From DATAEU01 sp046724395 (GTDB lineage Bacteria > Actinomycetota > UBA4738 > HRBIN12): a DNA stretch of 13,075 bases. Location: contig JBKOWM010000073.1 in the NCBI GenBank assembly GCA_046724395.1, positions 1 through 13,075 on the forward strand, in the 5' to 3' direction. The notes under the pieces were generated by a model. The model worked only from the letters and a program-made list of their open reading frames with translations. It ran no database searches and had not been told where the DNA came from. Made by a program: the position numbers and the translations under genes. Below are positions 1 to 6,640 of this stretch, one piece after another. Within the stretch, counting starts at the first letter, position 1; each line of letters begins with the position of its first letter.

Positions 1-1
1 G

Positions 2-445
2 ACGCAGGCAGGCGATGCGATGAGCGAGCTGGTGGTCCATGTTTTCCGGCTCAACGGGCTGCTCACGGCGACCGGCGACGCGATGGCCGAGCCCGCCGGC
101 CAGACGAGTGCGCGGTGGCGGGTGCTGGCGGCAATCGAGACCACCCCCCTGACGGTGCCGCAGATCGCCCGGGCCTGGTGGCTCTCGCGCCAGAGCGTCC
201 AGCGCGTGGCGGACCTGCTGGTAGACGAGGGCTTCGCCGCGTACGACGACAACCCCGATCACCGCCGCTCGAAGCTGGTCCGGATCACGCGCCGAGGCAA
301 CGCGGCGCTTCGCCGGATCCGAGGAGTGCAGCGATCGTGGGCCGACGAGCTCGGTGCCATGATCGGAGCGGCGGATCTGCGGACGGCCAACGCCATCCTC
401 GGGCGGATCGTCCGGGCAATGGCGATCGACCAAACGGCTCCATGA
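2..445 (+). CDS. MarR-family transcriptional regulator (5' end probably outside window)
   Basis: This is a winged-helix DNA-binding regulator of the MarR family, which usually acts as a dimeric repressor released by a small ligand. Counting from the ATG at 20, residues 30-90 form the MarR core: SARWRVLAAIE, then LTVPQIARAWWLSRQSVQ as helix-turn-helix with recognition helix near 56-67, and the wing with NPDHRRSKLVRIT at 78-90. Helices at 94-135 fit the C-terminal dimerisation part. The frame is open to the left edge, and the residues before the ATG at 20 (TQAGDA) read like the family's usual N-terminus, so the real start is probably upstream. I therefore call it partial; if ATG 20 is the true start, the protein is 141 aa. 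The 275-bp spacer that follows holds no convincing gene, so linkage to the downstream cyclase is unclear. The ligand and target operon cannot be told from sequence. Confidence 0.85.
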   Translation, partial: TQAGDAMSELVVHVFRLNGLLTATGDAMAEPAGQTSARWRVLAAIETTPLTVPQIARAWWLSRQSVQRVADLLVDEGFAAYDDNPDHRRSKLVRITRRGNAALRRIRGVQRSWADELGAMIGAADLRTANAILGRIVRAMAIDQTAP

Positions 446-707
446 GGCATCCGCTGGTCCGGCTCGTTTCGTCGCGCTGCCTCGTGATCGGTCCGGAGCT
501 ACGCACGCTGAGAATCATCAGCTCGCGATCGCTCTGTACCAACCTCGGCACCCGTCCCTCCTATCGGTGACCGGACCGAGGCTGTCGCGGTGCTCCAACC
601 AAGACGCAGCGGCGCGTCGATGATGTCGGAGCGCCTTCGCCTAGTGATCGCATCTATGAACCGCAGACCGGCACTGCACGACGACGTCCCCGATGACCGT
701 GACGAGC

Positions 708-713
708 TAGGTT
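708..713 (+). promoter_or_regulatory. Putative -10 box for a leaderless cyclase transcript
   Basis: TAGGTT matches the actinobacterial -10 pattern TANNNT. It ends 7 nt before the GTG at 721, and there is no Shine-Dalgarno sequence between. That spacing would place the transcription start at the GTG itself, giving a leaderless mRNA. No clear -35 hexamer is visible. This is an inference from spacing alone. Confidence 0.4.
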
Positions 714-720
714 CTCCCGC

Positions 721-1923
721 GTGAACCTGATCACGAAGCTCGAGGTTGCGGAACAAGCGGGCGTCGACGTCGAGTACGTAACCAGACTGATCGATGCCGG
801 CGCCTTGGTTCCGGCCGAAGACGGCACCTTCACACAAGGGGACGCCCGGCGAGCACGCCTCTACCTCGGCCTCGAGCGTGCCGGCCTCCCGGTTGAGACT
901 CTCGTCGAGGCACTCGAGCGCGGTGAGTTGTCGTTCGACTTCCTCGATCTCTCGGTCTACGACCGCTTCTCTCCTCTAAATCGGAGGTCGTTCCGGGATG
1001 TGAGCACACAAGAGAGCATTCCCCTCGAGCTCCTACTGGTCGTACGGGAGGCGATGGGCCTCGCCCAGGCGGACGCTGATGACCAGGTGCGGGGGGACGA
1101 GCTCCAGGTCGTTCCGCTCATCAAGGTGGCGCTCGCGAAGGGATTCGATCCCGCCGTCGCCGAACAATTGCTTCGCGTGTACGGAGACGCCCTGCGCCGG
1201 ATCGCGGAGACCGAGGCGGTTTGGTGGCGCACCCAGATCACCATGCCGAGCATCGCGTCGGGGATGAACGCAGCGGAGATGCTGCGTGTCCAGGCCGAGT
1301 TCGGCGAAGAGTTCACCTCAGTGATCGAGCAGGCGCTGCTCGCCATCTACCGCGCCAACCAGGAGCACACCTGGACCGAGACCCTGATCGAGGAGGTCGA
1401 GGACGCGCTCGACCGTGCCGGCCTTCGCAGCAAGTTGGTGACGACGCCGGCAATCTGCTTCCTCGACATCACGGGCTACACGCGACTCACCGAAGAGCGG
1501 GGCGATCAGGCGGCCGCGGACCTGGCCGCGCGTCTGACTCCGCTGGTCCAATACCCCGCCGAACGCCACGGCGGCAAGGTCGTGAAGTGGCTGGGCGACG
1601 GGGTGATGTTCCACTTCCGCGACCCACGCGAGGGCGTCGTTGCCGCGCTGGAGATGCGCGACGGCGTCGCAGCCGCCGCACTGCCCCCCGCGCATATTGG
1701 CCTGCACACGGGGCCGGTGGTGTTCCAGGGGGGCGACTACTTTGGACGGACCGTGAATCTTGCGGCGAGGATCGCGGAGCAGGCGGAGCCCGGCCAGGTG
1801 CTCGTGAGCCAAGAGGTCGCCGATCGCGTCGGTCCGGGTGACGTCGCCTTCGAGCCGATCGGCTCTGTCCTCCTGCAAGGGCTACCCCGGCCCGTCCTCC
1901 TTCACGCCGCGAAGAGGTCGTGA
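721..1923 (+). CDS. Class III adenylate cyclase with N-terminal MerR-like helix-turn-helix
   Basis: Predicted to make cAMP from ATP. Residues 3-65 match a MerR-type HTH (LEVAEQAGVDVEYVTRLIDA, a wing around GTFTQGDARRARLY, then AGLPVETLVEAL). Residues about 90-235 form a helical linker of the kind found in actinobacterial cyclase regulatory regions. Residues 243-400 are the catalytic domain. The full active-site set is visible: metal-binding Asp249 (FLDITGYT) and Asp293 (WLGDG), adenine-specifying Lys289 and Asp339, and transition-state Asn346 and Arg350 (TVNLAARI). The lysine/aspartate pair argues for ATP over GTP. There is no signal peptide or membrane segment, so it is probably cytosolic and active as a homodimer. 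The GTG start fits the beginning of the MerR domain and has a -10-like box just upstream. Whether the HTH binds DNA or only serves as an autoregulatory fold is not known from sequence. Confidence 0.93.
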   Translation: MNLITKLEVAEQAGVDVEYVTRLIDAGALVPAEDGTFTQGDARRARLYLGLERAGLPVETLVEALERGELSFDFLDLSVYDRFSPLNRRSFRDVSTQESIPLELLLVVREAMGLAQADADDQVRGDELQVVPLIKVALAKGFDPAVAEQLLRVYGDALRRIAETEAVWWRTQITMPSIASGMNAAEMLRVQAEFGEEFTSVIEQALLAIYRANQEHTWTETLIEEVEDALDRAGLRSKLVTTPAICFLDITGYTRLTEERGDQAAADLAARLTPLVQYPAERHGGKVVKWLGDGVMFHFRDPREGVVAALEMRDGVAAAALPPAHIGLHTGPVVFQGGDYFGRTVNLAARIAEQAEPGQVLVSQEVADRVGPGDVAFEPIGSVLLQGLPRPVLLHAAKRS

Positions 1924-2119
1924 TCCACGGGCCTAGGCCGGCCGACCGCTCTCCCGACCGTATGCGCGGACGAGGTCCGGATCGTCAGCGGGGTGCCTGT
2001 CGCGGTGCTTGTCGCAGCTTCTTCGACGCGCCCGACTAGGGACGCCGCCGATTCCGGCCCACGTAGGGTCGATCGGTGTGAGCAGGGGCGGGCGGGGAGA
2101 ATGATGTGCCGATAGCGGG

Positions 2120-3204
2120 ATGAGCGATACCAACCACGTCATCGACGTGCAGCGGGCCGCCGACCAGCTCGTACACGCCGGGGCTCCCGGCGCCGCCGCG
2201 AGGGTCGACGATGAGTCGGCGTCCCGTCAGGCGGCAAGCGGTGTAGCCGACCTACGAACGGGTCGACCCATGCGACCGGATCTGCACTTCCGCGTCGGCA
2301 GCGCCACCAAATCCTTCGTCGCTGCGCTCGTGCTGAAACTGCTCTCGCAGGGCGCGATCTCACTATCCGACACCGTCGATCGGTGGCTGCCTGGGATCCT
2401 GTCCTACGCCGACCGCGTCACCGTCCGTCAACTGCTGAATCACACCGCAGGTGTTCCGCAATACACGGATATCGTCTGGCGAGAGCTGTACGCATCGTCG
2501 CAGGCCCGGTTCCGGGCGTGGTCCCGCGCGAGCTCGTCGCCCTGATAGCCGACCGGCCGCTCGACTTCGCACCGGGTACAGGCTGGTCGTACTCGAACAC
2601 GGGCTACATCCTGCTCGGACTGATCGTTGAAGGTGCAACGGGGGAGACGCTTGATCGCGAGCTGGCTCGCGCGATCTTCGGCGAGCTCGAGCTGAGTCAC
2701 ACGTCCTTCCCGATCGGCGCCCTCGAGATCCCGAGTCCCGCCTCGCGCGGCTACAGCCCTCCGCTCGGTCCGGAGCTCGAGGTGGTGGGCGGCCCATTGG
2801 AGGACTTCACGGACCAGGACCCCTCGTACGCGTGGGCCGCGGGCGCTGCGGTGTCCAACCTGGAGAACCTGACTCGCTTCTTCCGAACGCTGCTGAGTGG
2901 CGGCTTCCTGCCCCCTCGACTGGTGTCCCAGCTTCTGAGCACCGTCGGGGTGCCGCCTGCTTCGGTCCCGCTGCCCCTGCTCGACCGCTATGGGTTGGGT
3001 GTCGCGGAGCTCGACACGCCGTCCGGCCGCCTGGTGGGCCATGCGGGCGGGATCCCTGGCTTCCTGAGCATGACGCTCAGCACGACCGACGGGCGCCGAC
3101 AGCTCGCCGTCATGGTCAACGTCGGCGACCGTGCTCCCGCGCCGCTCGTCGATGCGTTCATCGGGGCGTTCAGGGAGCTCGGGACACAACTCCTGTCCTC
3201 CTAA
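2120..3204 (+). pseudogene. Beta-lactamase-family serine hydrolase, split by a frameshift near 2520
   Basis: A PF00144-type protein (class C beta-lactamase / D-Ala-D-Ala carboxypeptidase / esterase fold) readable only across two frames. The first frame (2120-2545) carries the nucleophile motif SATK (Ser61, Lys64; codons 2300-2311) and LLNHTAGVPQYTD, then runs into unrelated sequence and stops. The second frame carries the continuation from about 2521, with VPRELVALIADRP, YSN at 2590-2598 and HAG at 3040-3048, ending at the TAA at 3202. Restoring one base in the short G run at 2520-2521 gives a continuous protein of about 361 aa with all three catalytic motifs, the usual length for the family. 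No signal peptide is visible, which favours a cytoplasmic esterase or amidase over a periplasmic penicillin-binding enzyme. Both halves look undamaged, so this is either a very recent mutation or a consensus error. It converges on the gene ending at 3226, only 21 bp away. Confidence 0.85.
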
Positions 3205-3225
3205 TCGTGGGATACGGCGAGATGC

Positions 3226-3819
3226 CTATTGCATCTGGCGCCATGCCACAACGAGACCGGCGTTCCAACCAGGTGCTCGGCCGCCGGGGGGCGGTTGAAG
3301 CTGGTCCGTCTGGATGCCGGCTCGTGCGAGAAGCCAGGAAATCACCGAGTTCGAATTCCACATCTCGCCCGTGCGTAGCTCGTCCCTGCCCCACACGGGT
3401 GTTGGCACGCGTGGCACAAGATCCACAACCTGCTTCGCGCGAACGACGTCCGTCGTCACCCGCACCGGATCCGACGTCGCGTAGGGCAGATCGGGGATGG
3501 AGCCTCCCCGCCATCGACGGATCTCGTATCGGAAGTGGCGGAATCGGCCGAGCGAGCTCATCGCGACCGCTCCCCCGGCCACGACCCCGCGTTCTTGCCC
3601 TCGCAGGTTCAGGATCGCCGCGCACTCGATGACGTATCGTTCGTCCGGGAGCCAGATCTGCAGCGCGGTGTGGTACAGATCCCGTCGCGGGCGATGTTCG
3701 GCAAGCGCCTTGAGTGCCTCATAGAGCTTCCCGCTCAGGCGCACGAAGTGCGCACCCGCGCCCAGGGGAATCCAGTACAGGTCGACCGCAGGTGCGCGAC
3801 GCCCGTCGCGCTCATCCAT
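3226..3819 (-). CDS. Conserved protein of unknown function with H-x(n)-E and NSNS motifs
   Basis: I have no established name for this 197-aa protein. Its composition and motif spacing look like a real, conserved soluble protein with no signal peptide or membrane helices. Visible motifs: YWIPLGAGAHFVRLSG near residues 15-30; DLYHTALQIW with His50, followed by RYVIE with Glu65; TPVWGRDE at 140-147; EMWNSNSVISWLL at 152-164; and a Pro/Gly-rich PPPGGRAPGW near the C-terminus. The order (His-containing strand followed by V-I-E, then a late polar motif at the head of a hydrophobic helix) recalls circularly permuted papain-like / NlpC-P60-related folds. Here Ser or Asn would sit where those have Cys; that comparison is mine and tentative. 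The ATG at 3819 is the first in this frame after a TAA, with GGTGGA upstream as a possible ribosome site. Coding-like sequence in another frame directly upstream (3821-3899) suggests the true protein may start earlier. Confidence 0.78.
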   Translation of the reverse strand: MDERDGRRAPAVDLYWIPLGAGAHFVRLSGKLYEALKALAEHRPRRDLYHTALQIWLPDERYVIECAAILNLRGQERGVVAGGAVAMSSLGRFRHFRYEIRRWRGGSIPDLPYATSDPVRVTTDVVRAKQVVDLVPRVPTPVWGRDELRTGEMWNSNSVISWLLARAGIQTDQLQPPPGGRAPGWNAGLVVAWRQMQ

Positions 3820-3820
3820 G

Positions 3821-3899
3821 CTGGTCCACCGTCGAGAGGCTCGTAGATTGCCTCCGCCTCGACCTTACGCCCGATCGCCGACAGCTCGTCGGCACTCAC
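3821..3899 (-). other. Coding-like segment, probable displaced N-terminus of the 3226-3819 gene or a small ORF
   Basis: Reading the minus strand from the GTG at 3899 gives VSADELSAIGRK followed by VEAEAIYEPLDGGPAW, which has the composition of genuine protein. An AGGGA-like ribosome site lies about 10 nt upstream. The reading frame itself continues only to a TGA at 3735-3737 (54 codons), overlapping the 3819 gene out of frame, and its tail looks like nonsense. One extra base near the GG at 3815-3818 (minus strand ATGGATG) would fuse this segment to the 3226-3819 protein, giving about 225 aa. The alternative is a short separate gene translated ahead of it. I cannot decide between these from one sequence. 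Confidence 0.4.
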
Positions 3900-3926
3900 G
3901 GCCCGGTTCCCTCGGGCCGTCGGACC

Positions 3927-4200
3927 TCATCGCGATCTGGCCAGCGAGTCGCGCCGGCCTTGCCTAACATCAGGGGACAGCAAGCCCAACCGAGTCAATA
4001 ACGCCGGCGCCACCGCGAGGAGGAGCGCGAGCACCACTGGGGGCGCCGATCAGCCCGGCTGCGGCCGAGCTCCACGTCAGGGTGTGCCGCCGACGGAGCC
4101 ACCAGCCCGCCGACGGTAAACACCGTGATGAAGAGGTCCCCGCCGAATAGAGGACCAGAAGTCCGAACGCTCCCCACAGTGCCGCGTCGAGCAGTTGCAT
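3927..4200 (-). pseudogene. Small membrane protein, readable only across three frame changes
   Basis: No single frame is intact, but successive pieces on the minus strand join into a plausible membrane protein of about 90 aa. From the ATG at 4200: MQLLDAALWGAFGLLVL; then in another frame FGGDLFITVFTVGGLVA; then back in the first frame RRRHTLTWSSAAAGLIGA; then in a third frame VVLALLLAVAPALLTRLGLL followed by SPDVRQGRRDSLARSR and a TGA at 3927-3929. Joins fall near 4150, near 4098 and at the five-base G run 4039-4043 (C run on the coding strand). About three hydrophobic helices result. The downstream coding-like segment (GTG at 3899) begins 27 nt after this stop, in operon-like arrangement. 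No family is recognised. The gene may be decaying, or the bases may be wrong; the regular hydrophobic pattern makes chance unlikely but not excluded. Confidence 0.4.
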
Positions 4201-4317
4201 GAGTCGGCGGGACGCCGTGGACGGTTCAGGATCGCCGCCGACGCAGCGGCCGCGCCGAATCCGGCGGTTCTCACCGGAACGGGCGGCCCGGCGTCGAACG
4301 CCGCTTGGGGTGTCTGG

Positions 4318-4439
4318 GCGCGAATCGTCGCGCCCATCGCGGACAGTTGACCGGCCAGCGTGAGCCCGGTCGGCCCGGCGCCGACGACGAGGACGTCCAG
4401 GTCCGGCCGATCGGGCGGGCGGGCCGGACGCGTCGCCAT
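4318..4439 (-). pseudogene. Truncated N-terminus of an FAD-dependent monooxygenase
   Basis: From an ATG at 4439, about 40 residues match the start of PF01494-type flavin monooxygenases (aromatic-ring hydroxylases): a Pro/Arg-rich lead, then LDVLVVGAGPTGLTLAGQLS and AMGATIR, containing the dinucleotide-binding G-x-G-x-x-G. Full-length members run to roughly 400-550 aa. Here the expected continuation (acidic residue ending the second strand, then the Arg-containing FAD loop) is absent, and the sequence after about 4318 turns into low-complexity Ala/Pro/Arg text. No substrate-binding domain follows. This looks like the remnant of a gene that lost nearly all its length, joined to the upstream side of the fragmentary membrane protein. 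Confidence 0.5.
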
Positions 4440-4644
4440 GGATTCAGCGTCCCCGCGTCGCGTGGTTCGCGCAAGGGTCGTCGTACGCCGACGGCCTGAA
4501 GTGGGTACTCGGGCGAGCGTGAATGTCGCGTTCCGAACTGCCGATCCTTCATGATCCGATCGGCTCGATCGTCGGGATAACCCGACGATGAAGAGGCCCG
4601 GTGGCGCCATCGTCTCGAACGGGCGGCGGTCCTAGCCTGCGAGC
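4440..4644. other. Non-coding interval between the FAD fragment and the kinase operon
   Basis: Open frames cross this stretch on both strands, but their translations are Arg/Ser-rich with no motif, so I see no gene here. The right end carries the promoter-like box of the kinase gene. Together with 3820-4439 it forms an 825-bp stretch without an intact gene. Confidence 0.5.
4633..4638 (+). promoter_or_regulatory. Putative -10 box for a leaderless kinase transcript
   Basis: TAGCCT fits TANNNT and ends 6 nt before the ATG at 4645. No Shine-Dalgarno sequence is present in the preceding 20 bases. This would start transcription at or next to the ATG, as in many leaderless actinobacterial genes. 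No convincing -35 is seen. Confidence 0.42.
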
Positions 4645-5979
4645 ATGGACACAACGATGAACTTCCCATCCCCTCCCGCACGGGCGGCGAGGAGCCCGGT
4701 AGCGCGAGCGCTCCGCGCGCCGTTCGAGGCCCGCACCTGGCGAGAGACGCTCCATCTGCTCCTCAACCTGCCCGTGGGCATCGTCACCTTCACGGTCATC
4801 GTGACCGGGTTCGCGACGGGCTTCGGCATGCTCATCACGCTGGTCGGCATCCCGCTCCTGTTCCTGACGATCTACGCGTCGCGTTGGATGGGCGCCGTCG
4901 AACGCGCTCGTGCCAGGGCGCTCCTCGGGATCGCCGTGCCACGGCCGTACCGGTCGGATCCGCCGTCCGACAAGTGGTGGCGCGTGCCCCTCGCGCGCCT
5001 TTCCGACCCCGCCACCTGGCTCGAGGTCGGCTACCACCTGTTCATGCTGCCGTTCGGCGTCTTCACGTTCACCGTGGTCGTCACGGCGTGGAGCCTCGCC
5101 CTGGCCTTCCTGACCGCGCCGGTGTACGGCTGGAGCCTGCCCGACGGGTTCCGCCTCGGATTCGATGTCACGCCCGATCCCGGCATCTCCGACCTGTACC
5201 GCGGCTGGGTCGTCGATACGCCGTTCGAGTACGTGCTCGTGGTGCTGATCGGCGCGGGGATCATCCTCCTCACGCCGTGGATCGTGCGTGGTGTAGCGAC
5301 CGCCAACCGCTACCTCGTCCGGGGCATGATCGGCAGCGACGTGTTCGCGCGGGAGCGGGCGCTGACCGAGTCGCGCGCCGCTGCCGTGGACCTGGCGGCA
5401 GAGGACCGGCGTCGGATCGAGCGCGACCTCCACGACGGTGTGCAGCAGCGGCTGGTGTCCCTCGCAATGGATCTCGGCCGGGCGCGGGAGAAGCTCGACT
5501 CCGACCCCGGCCGCGCAAGGGAGCTGGTGGCCGAGGCGCACGAGGAGGCCAAGCTTGCGATCGGCGAGGTCCGCGACCTCGCCCGCGGGATCCACCCCGC
5601 CGTGCTGAGCGACCGGGGGCTCGACGCGGCGCTATCCTCGCTCGCCGCGCGCTCAACGGTGCCGGTCGACATGCAGGTCGACGTGGCGGAGCGGCCCCCC
5701 GCCTCCGTCGAAGCCGCTGCCTACTTCGTCGTGTCCGAGGCGCTCACCAACGTCGCGAAGCACGGGCGGGCCTCCAAGGCGGTCGTGACCGTCCGCCGGA
5801 GCGGCGACCGCTTGACCGTCCAGGTGCAGGACGACGGTATCGGCGGGGCGAGCGTGTTGGATGGCTCGGGGCTGGCCGGACTACGCGAACGCGTCCGGGC
5901 GCTTGACGGCGAGCTGCACCTGCTCTCGCCGCCGGGTGGCCCGACGGTCCTGATGGTGGAGATCCCGTGCGTGTCGTGA
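4645..5979 (+). CDS. Membrane sensor histidine kinase, NarL/DesK class
   Basis: Autophosphorylating sensor that should pass phosphate to the regulator encoded next. Residues 30-225 form a membrane sensor with hydrophobic stretches near 38-78, 130-162 and 195-215. The pieces LLNLPVGIVTFTVIVTG and LFMLPFGVFTFTVVVTA show an internal duplication, as in PF13796-type sensor domains. The HisKA_3 dimerisation segment has the phosphoacceptor His263 in RRRIERDLHDGVQQR. The ATPase domain (about 355-444) shows the N box around Asn369 (EALTNVAKHG), the DDGIGG box at 396-401 and GLAGLRERV at 409-417. At 444 aa it is full length. The ATG start follows a TANNNT box without ribosome site. Its last 13 bases overlap the response-regulator gene, implying translational coupling. 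The stimulus is unknown; the sensor has little extracytoplasmic sequence, so a membrane-state or envelope signal is plausible. Confidence 0.95.
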   Translation: MDTTMNFPSPPARAARSPVARALRAPFEARTWRETLHLLLNLPVGIVTFTVIVTGFATGFGMLITLVGIPLLFLTIYASRWMGAVERARARALLGIAVPRPYRSDPPSDKWWRVPLARLSDPATWLEVGYHLFMLPFGVFTFTVVVTAWSLALAFLTAPVYGWSLPDGFRLGFDVTPDPGISDLYRGWVVDTPFEYVLVVLIGAGIILLTPWIVRGVATANRYLVRGMIGSDVFARERALTESRAAAVDLAAEDRRRIERDLHDGVQQRLVSLAMDLGRAREKLDSDPGRARELVAEAHEEAKLAIGEVRDLARGIHPAVLSDRGLDAALSSLAARSTVPVDMQVDVAERPPASVEAAAYFVVSEALTNVAKHGRASKAVVTVRRSGDRLTVQVQDDGIGGASVLDGSGLAGLRERVRALDGELHLLSPPGGPTVLMVEIPCVS

Positions 5980-6611
5980 TCGCCGAGGACGGGGTGCTGC
6001 TGCGCGAGGGCCTGGGCCGCCTGCTCGCCGACGAGGGGCACGAGGTGGTCGCGGCGGTGGGCGATGCGCTGGCCCTGGTTGAATCGGTCGAGCTGTATCA
6101 CCCCGACGTCTGCGTCGTGGACGTGCGTATGCCGCCCTCGTTCCAGGACGAGGGCCTGCGCGCCGCGGTGGAGATCCGCTCGCGCTGGCCCGGAACGCCG
6201 GTGCTCGTGCTGTCGCAGTACGTCGAGGAGCGGTACGCGACGGAGCTCCTCTCGAACGACACGACGGCGGTCGGGTATCTCCTGAAGCAGCGCGTGGCCG
6301 ACGTACGCGACTTCCTCGGCGCGCTGGAACGGGTTGCGAAGGGCGGCACCGCGCTCGATCCCGAGGTGGTGGCCCAGCTTCTGGCGCGAGCCCGACGACA
6401 TCCGCACGACGAGCTCACCCCGCGAGAGCGCGAGGTCTTAGCGCTCATGGCCGAGGGGTTGTCGAACGCCGGGATCGCTCAACGGCTCGTGATCTCGGAA
6501 GGTGCCGTCGAGAAGCACGTGACCAGCATCTTCACGAAGCTCCGGCTGGAGCCAATCGATACCGATCATCGCCGCGTCCTCGCGGTACTGCGGTACCTCG
6601 AGGATCGCTAG
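5967..6611 (+). CDS. NarL/LuxR-type response regulator
   Basis: Transcription factor partner of the overlapping kinase. The receiver domain (1-120) has the acidic pair Glu7-Asp8, phosphoacceptor Asp52 (VVDVRMP), Ser83, Tyr104 and Lys107 (GYLLKQ), so it should be phosphorylatable. The LuxR-type HTH lies at about 150-200: LTPREREVLALMAEGLSN, then IAQRLVISEGAVEKHVTSI and FTKLRL. The total of 214 aa is typical. The GTG start is chosen because MRVVIAEDG is the standard beginning of these receivers and it sits inside the last 13 bases of the kinase gene. The spacing suggests a single transcript that continues into the cupredoxin gene 29 bp downstream. No target operator can be identified here; kinase and regulator may also control their own promoter. 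Confidence 0.95.
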   Translation: MRVVIAEDGVLLREGLGRLLADEGHEVVAAVGDALALVESVELYHPDVCVVDVRMPPSFQDEGLRAAVEIRSRWPGTPVLVLSQYVEERYATELLSNDTTAVGYLLKQRVADVRDFLGALERVAKGGTALDPEVVAQLLARARRHPHDELTPREREVLALMAEGLSNAGIAQRLVISEGAVEKHVTSIFTKLRLEPIDTDHRRVLAVLRYLEDR

Positions 6612-6640
6612 CCCGGGCCCGGCCGGAAGGGAGAGGAACG

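Noticed and set aside
499..837. 112-codon minus-strand open frame over the spacer and the start of the cyclase
   Set aside because: No motif, and it overlaps the well-supported MerR-like domain antisense. Typical of long spurious frames in GC-rich DNA.
1930..1939. Perfect palindrome GGCCTAGGCC just after the cyclase stop
   Set aside because: Too short and without loop or T run for a terminator; no second copy seen.
1933..2142. 69-codon minus-strand open frame between cyclase and serine hydrolase
   Set aside because: The last 16 residues look mildly protein-like, but there is no ribosome site, motif or neighbour support.
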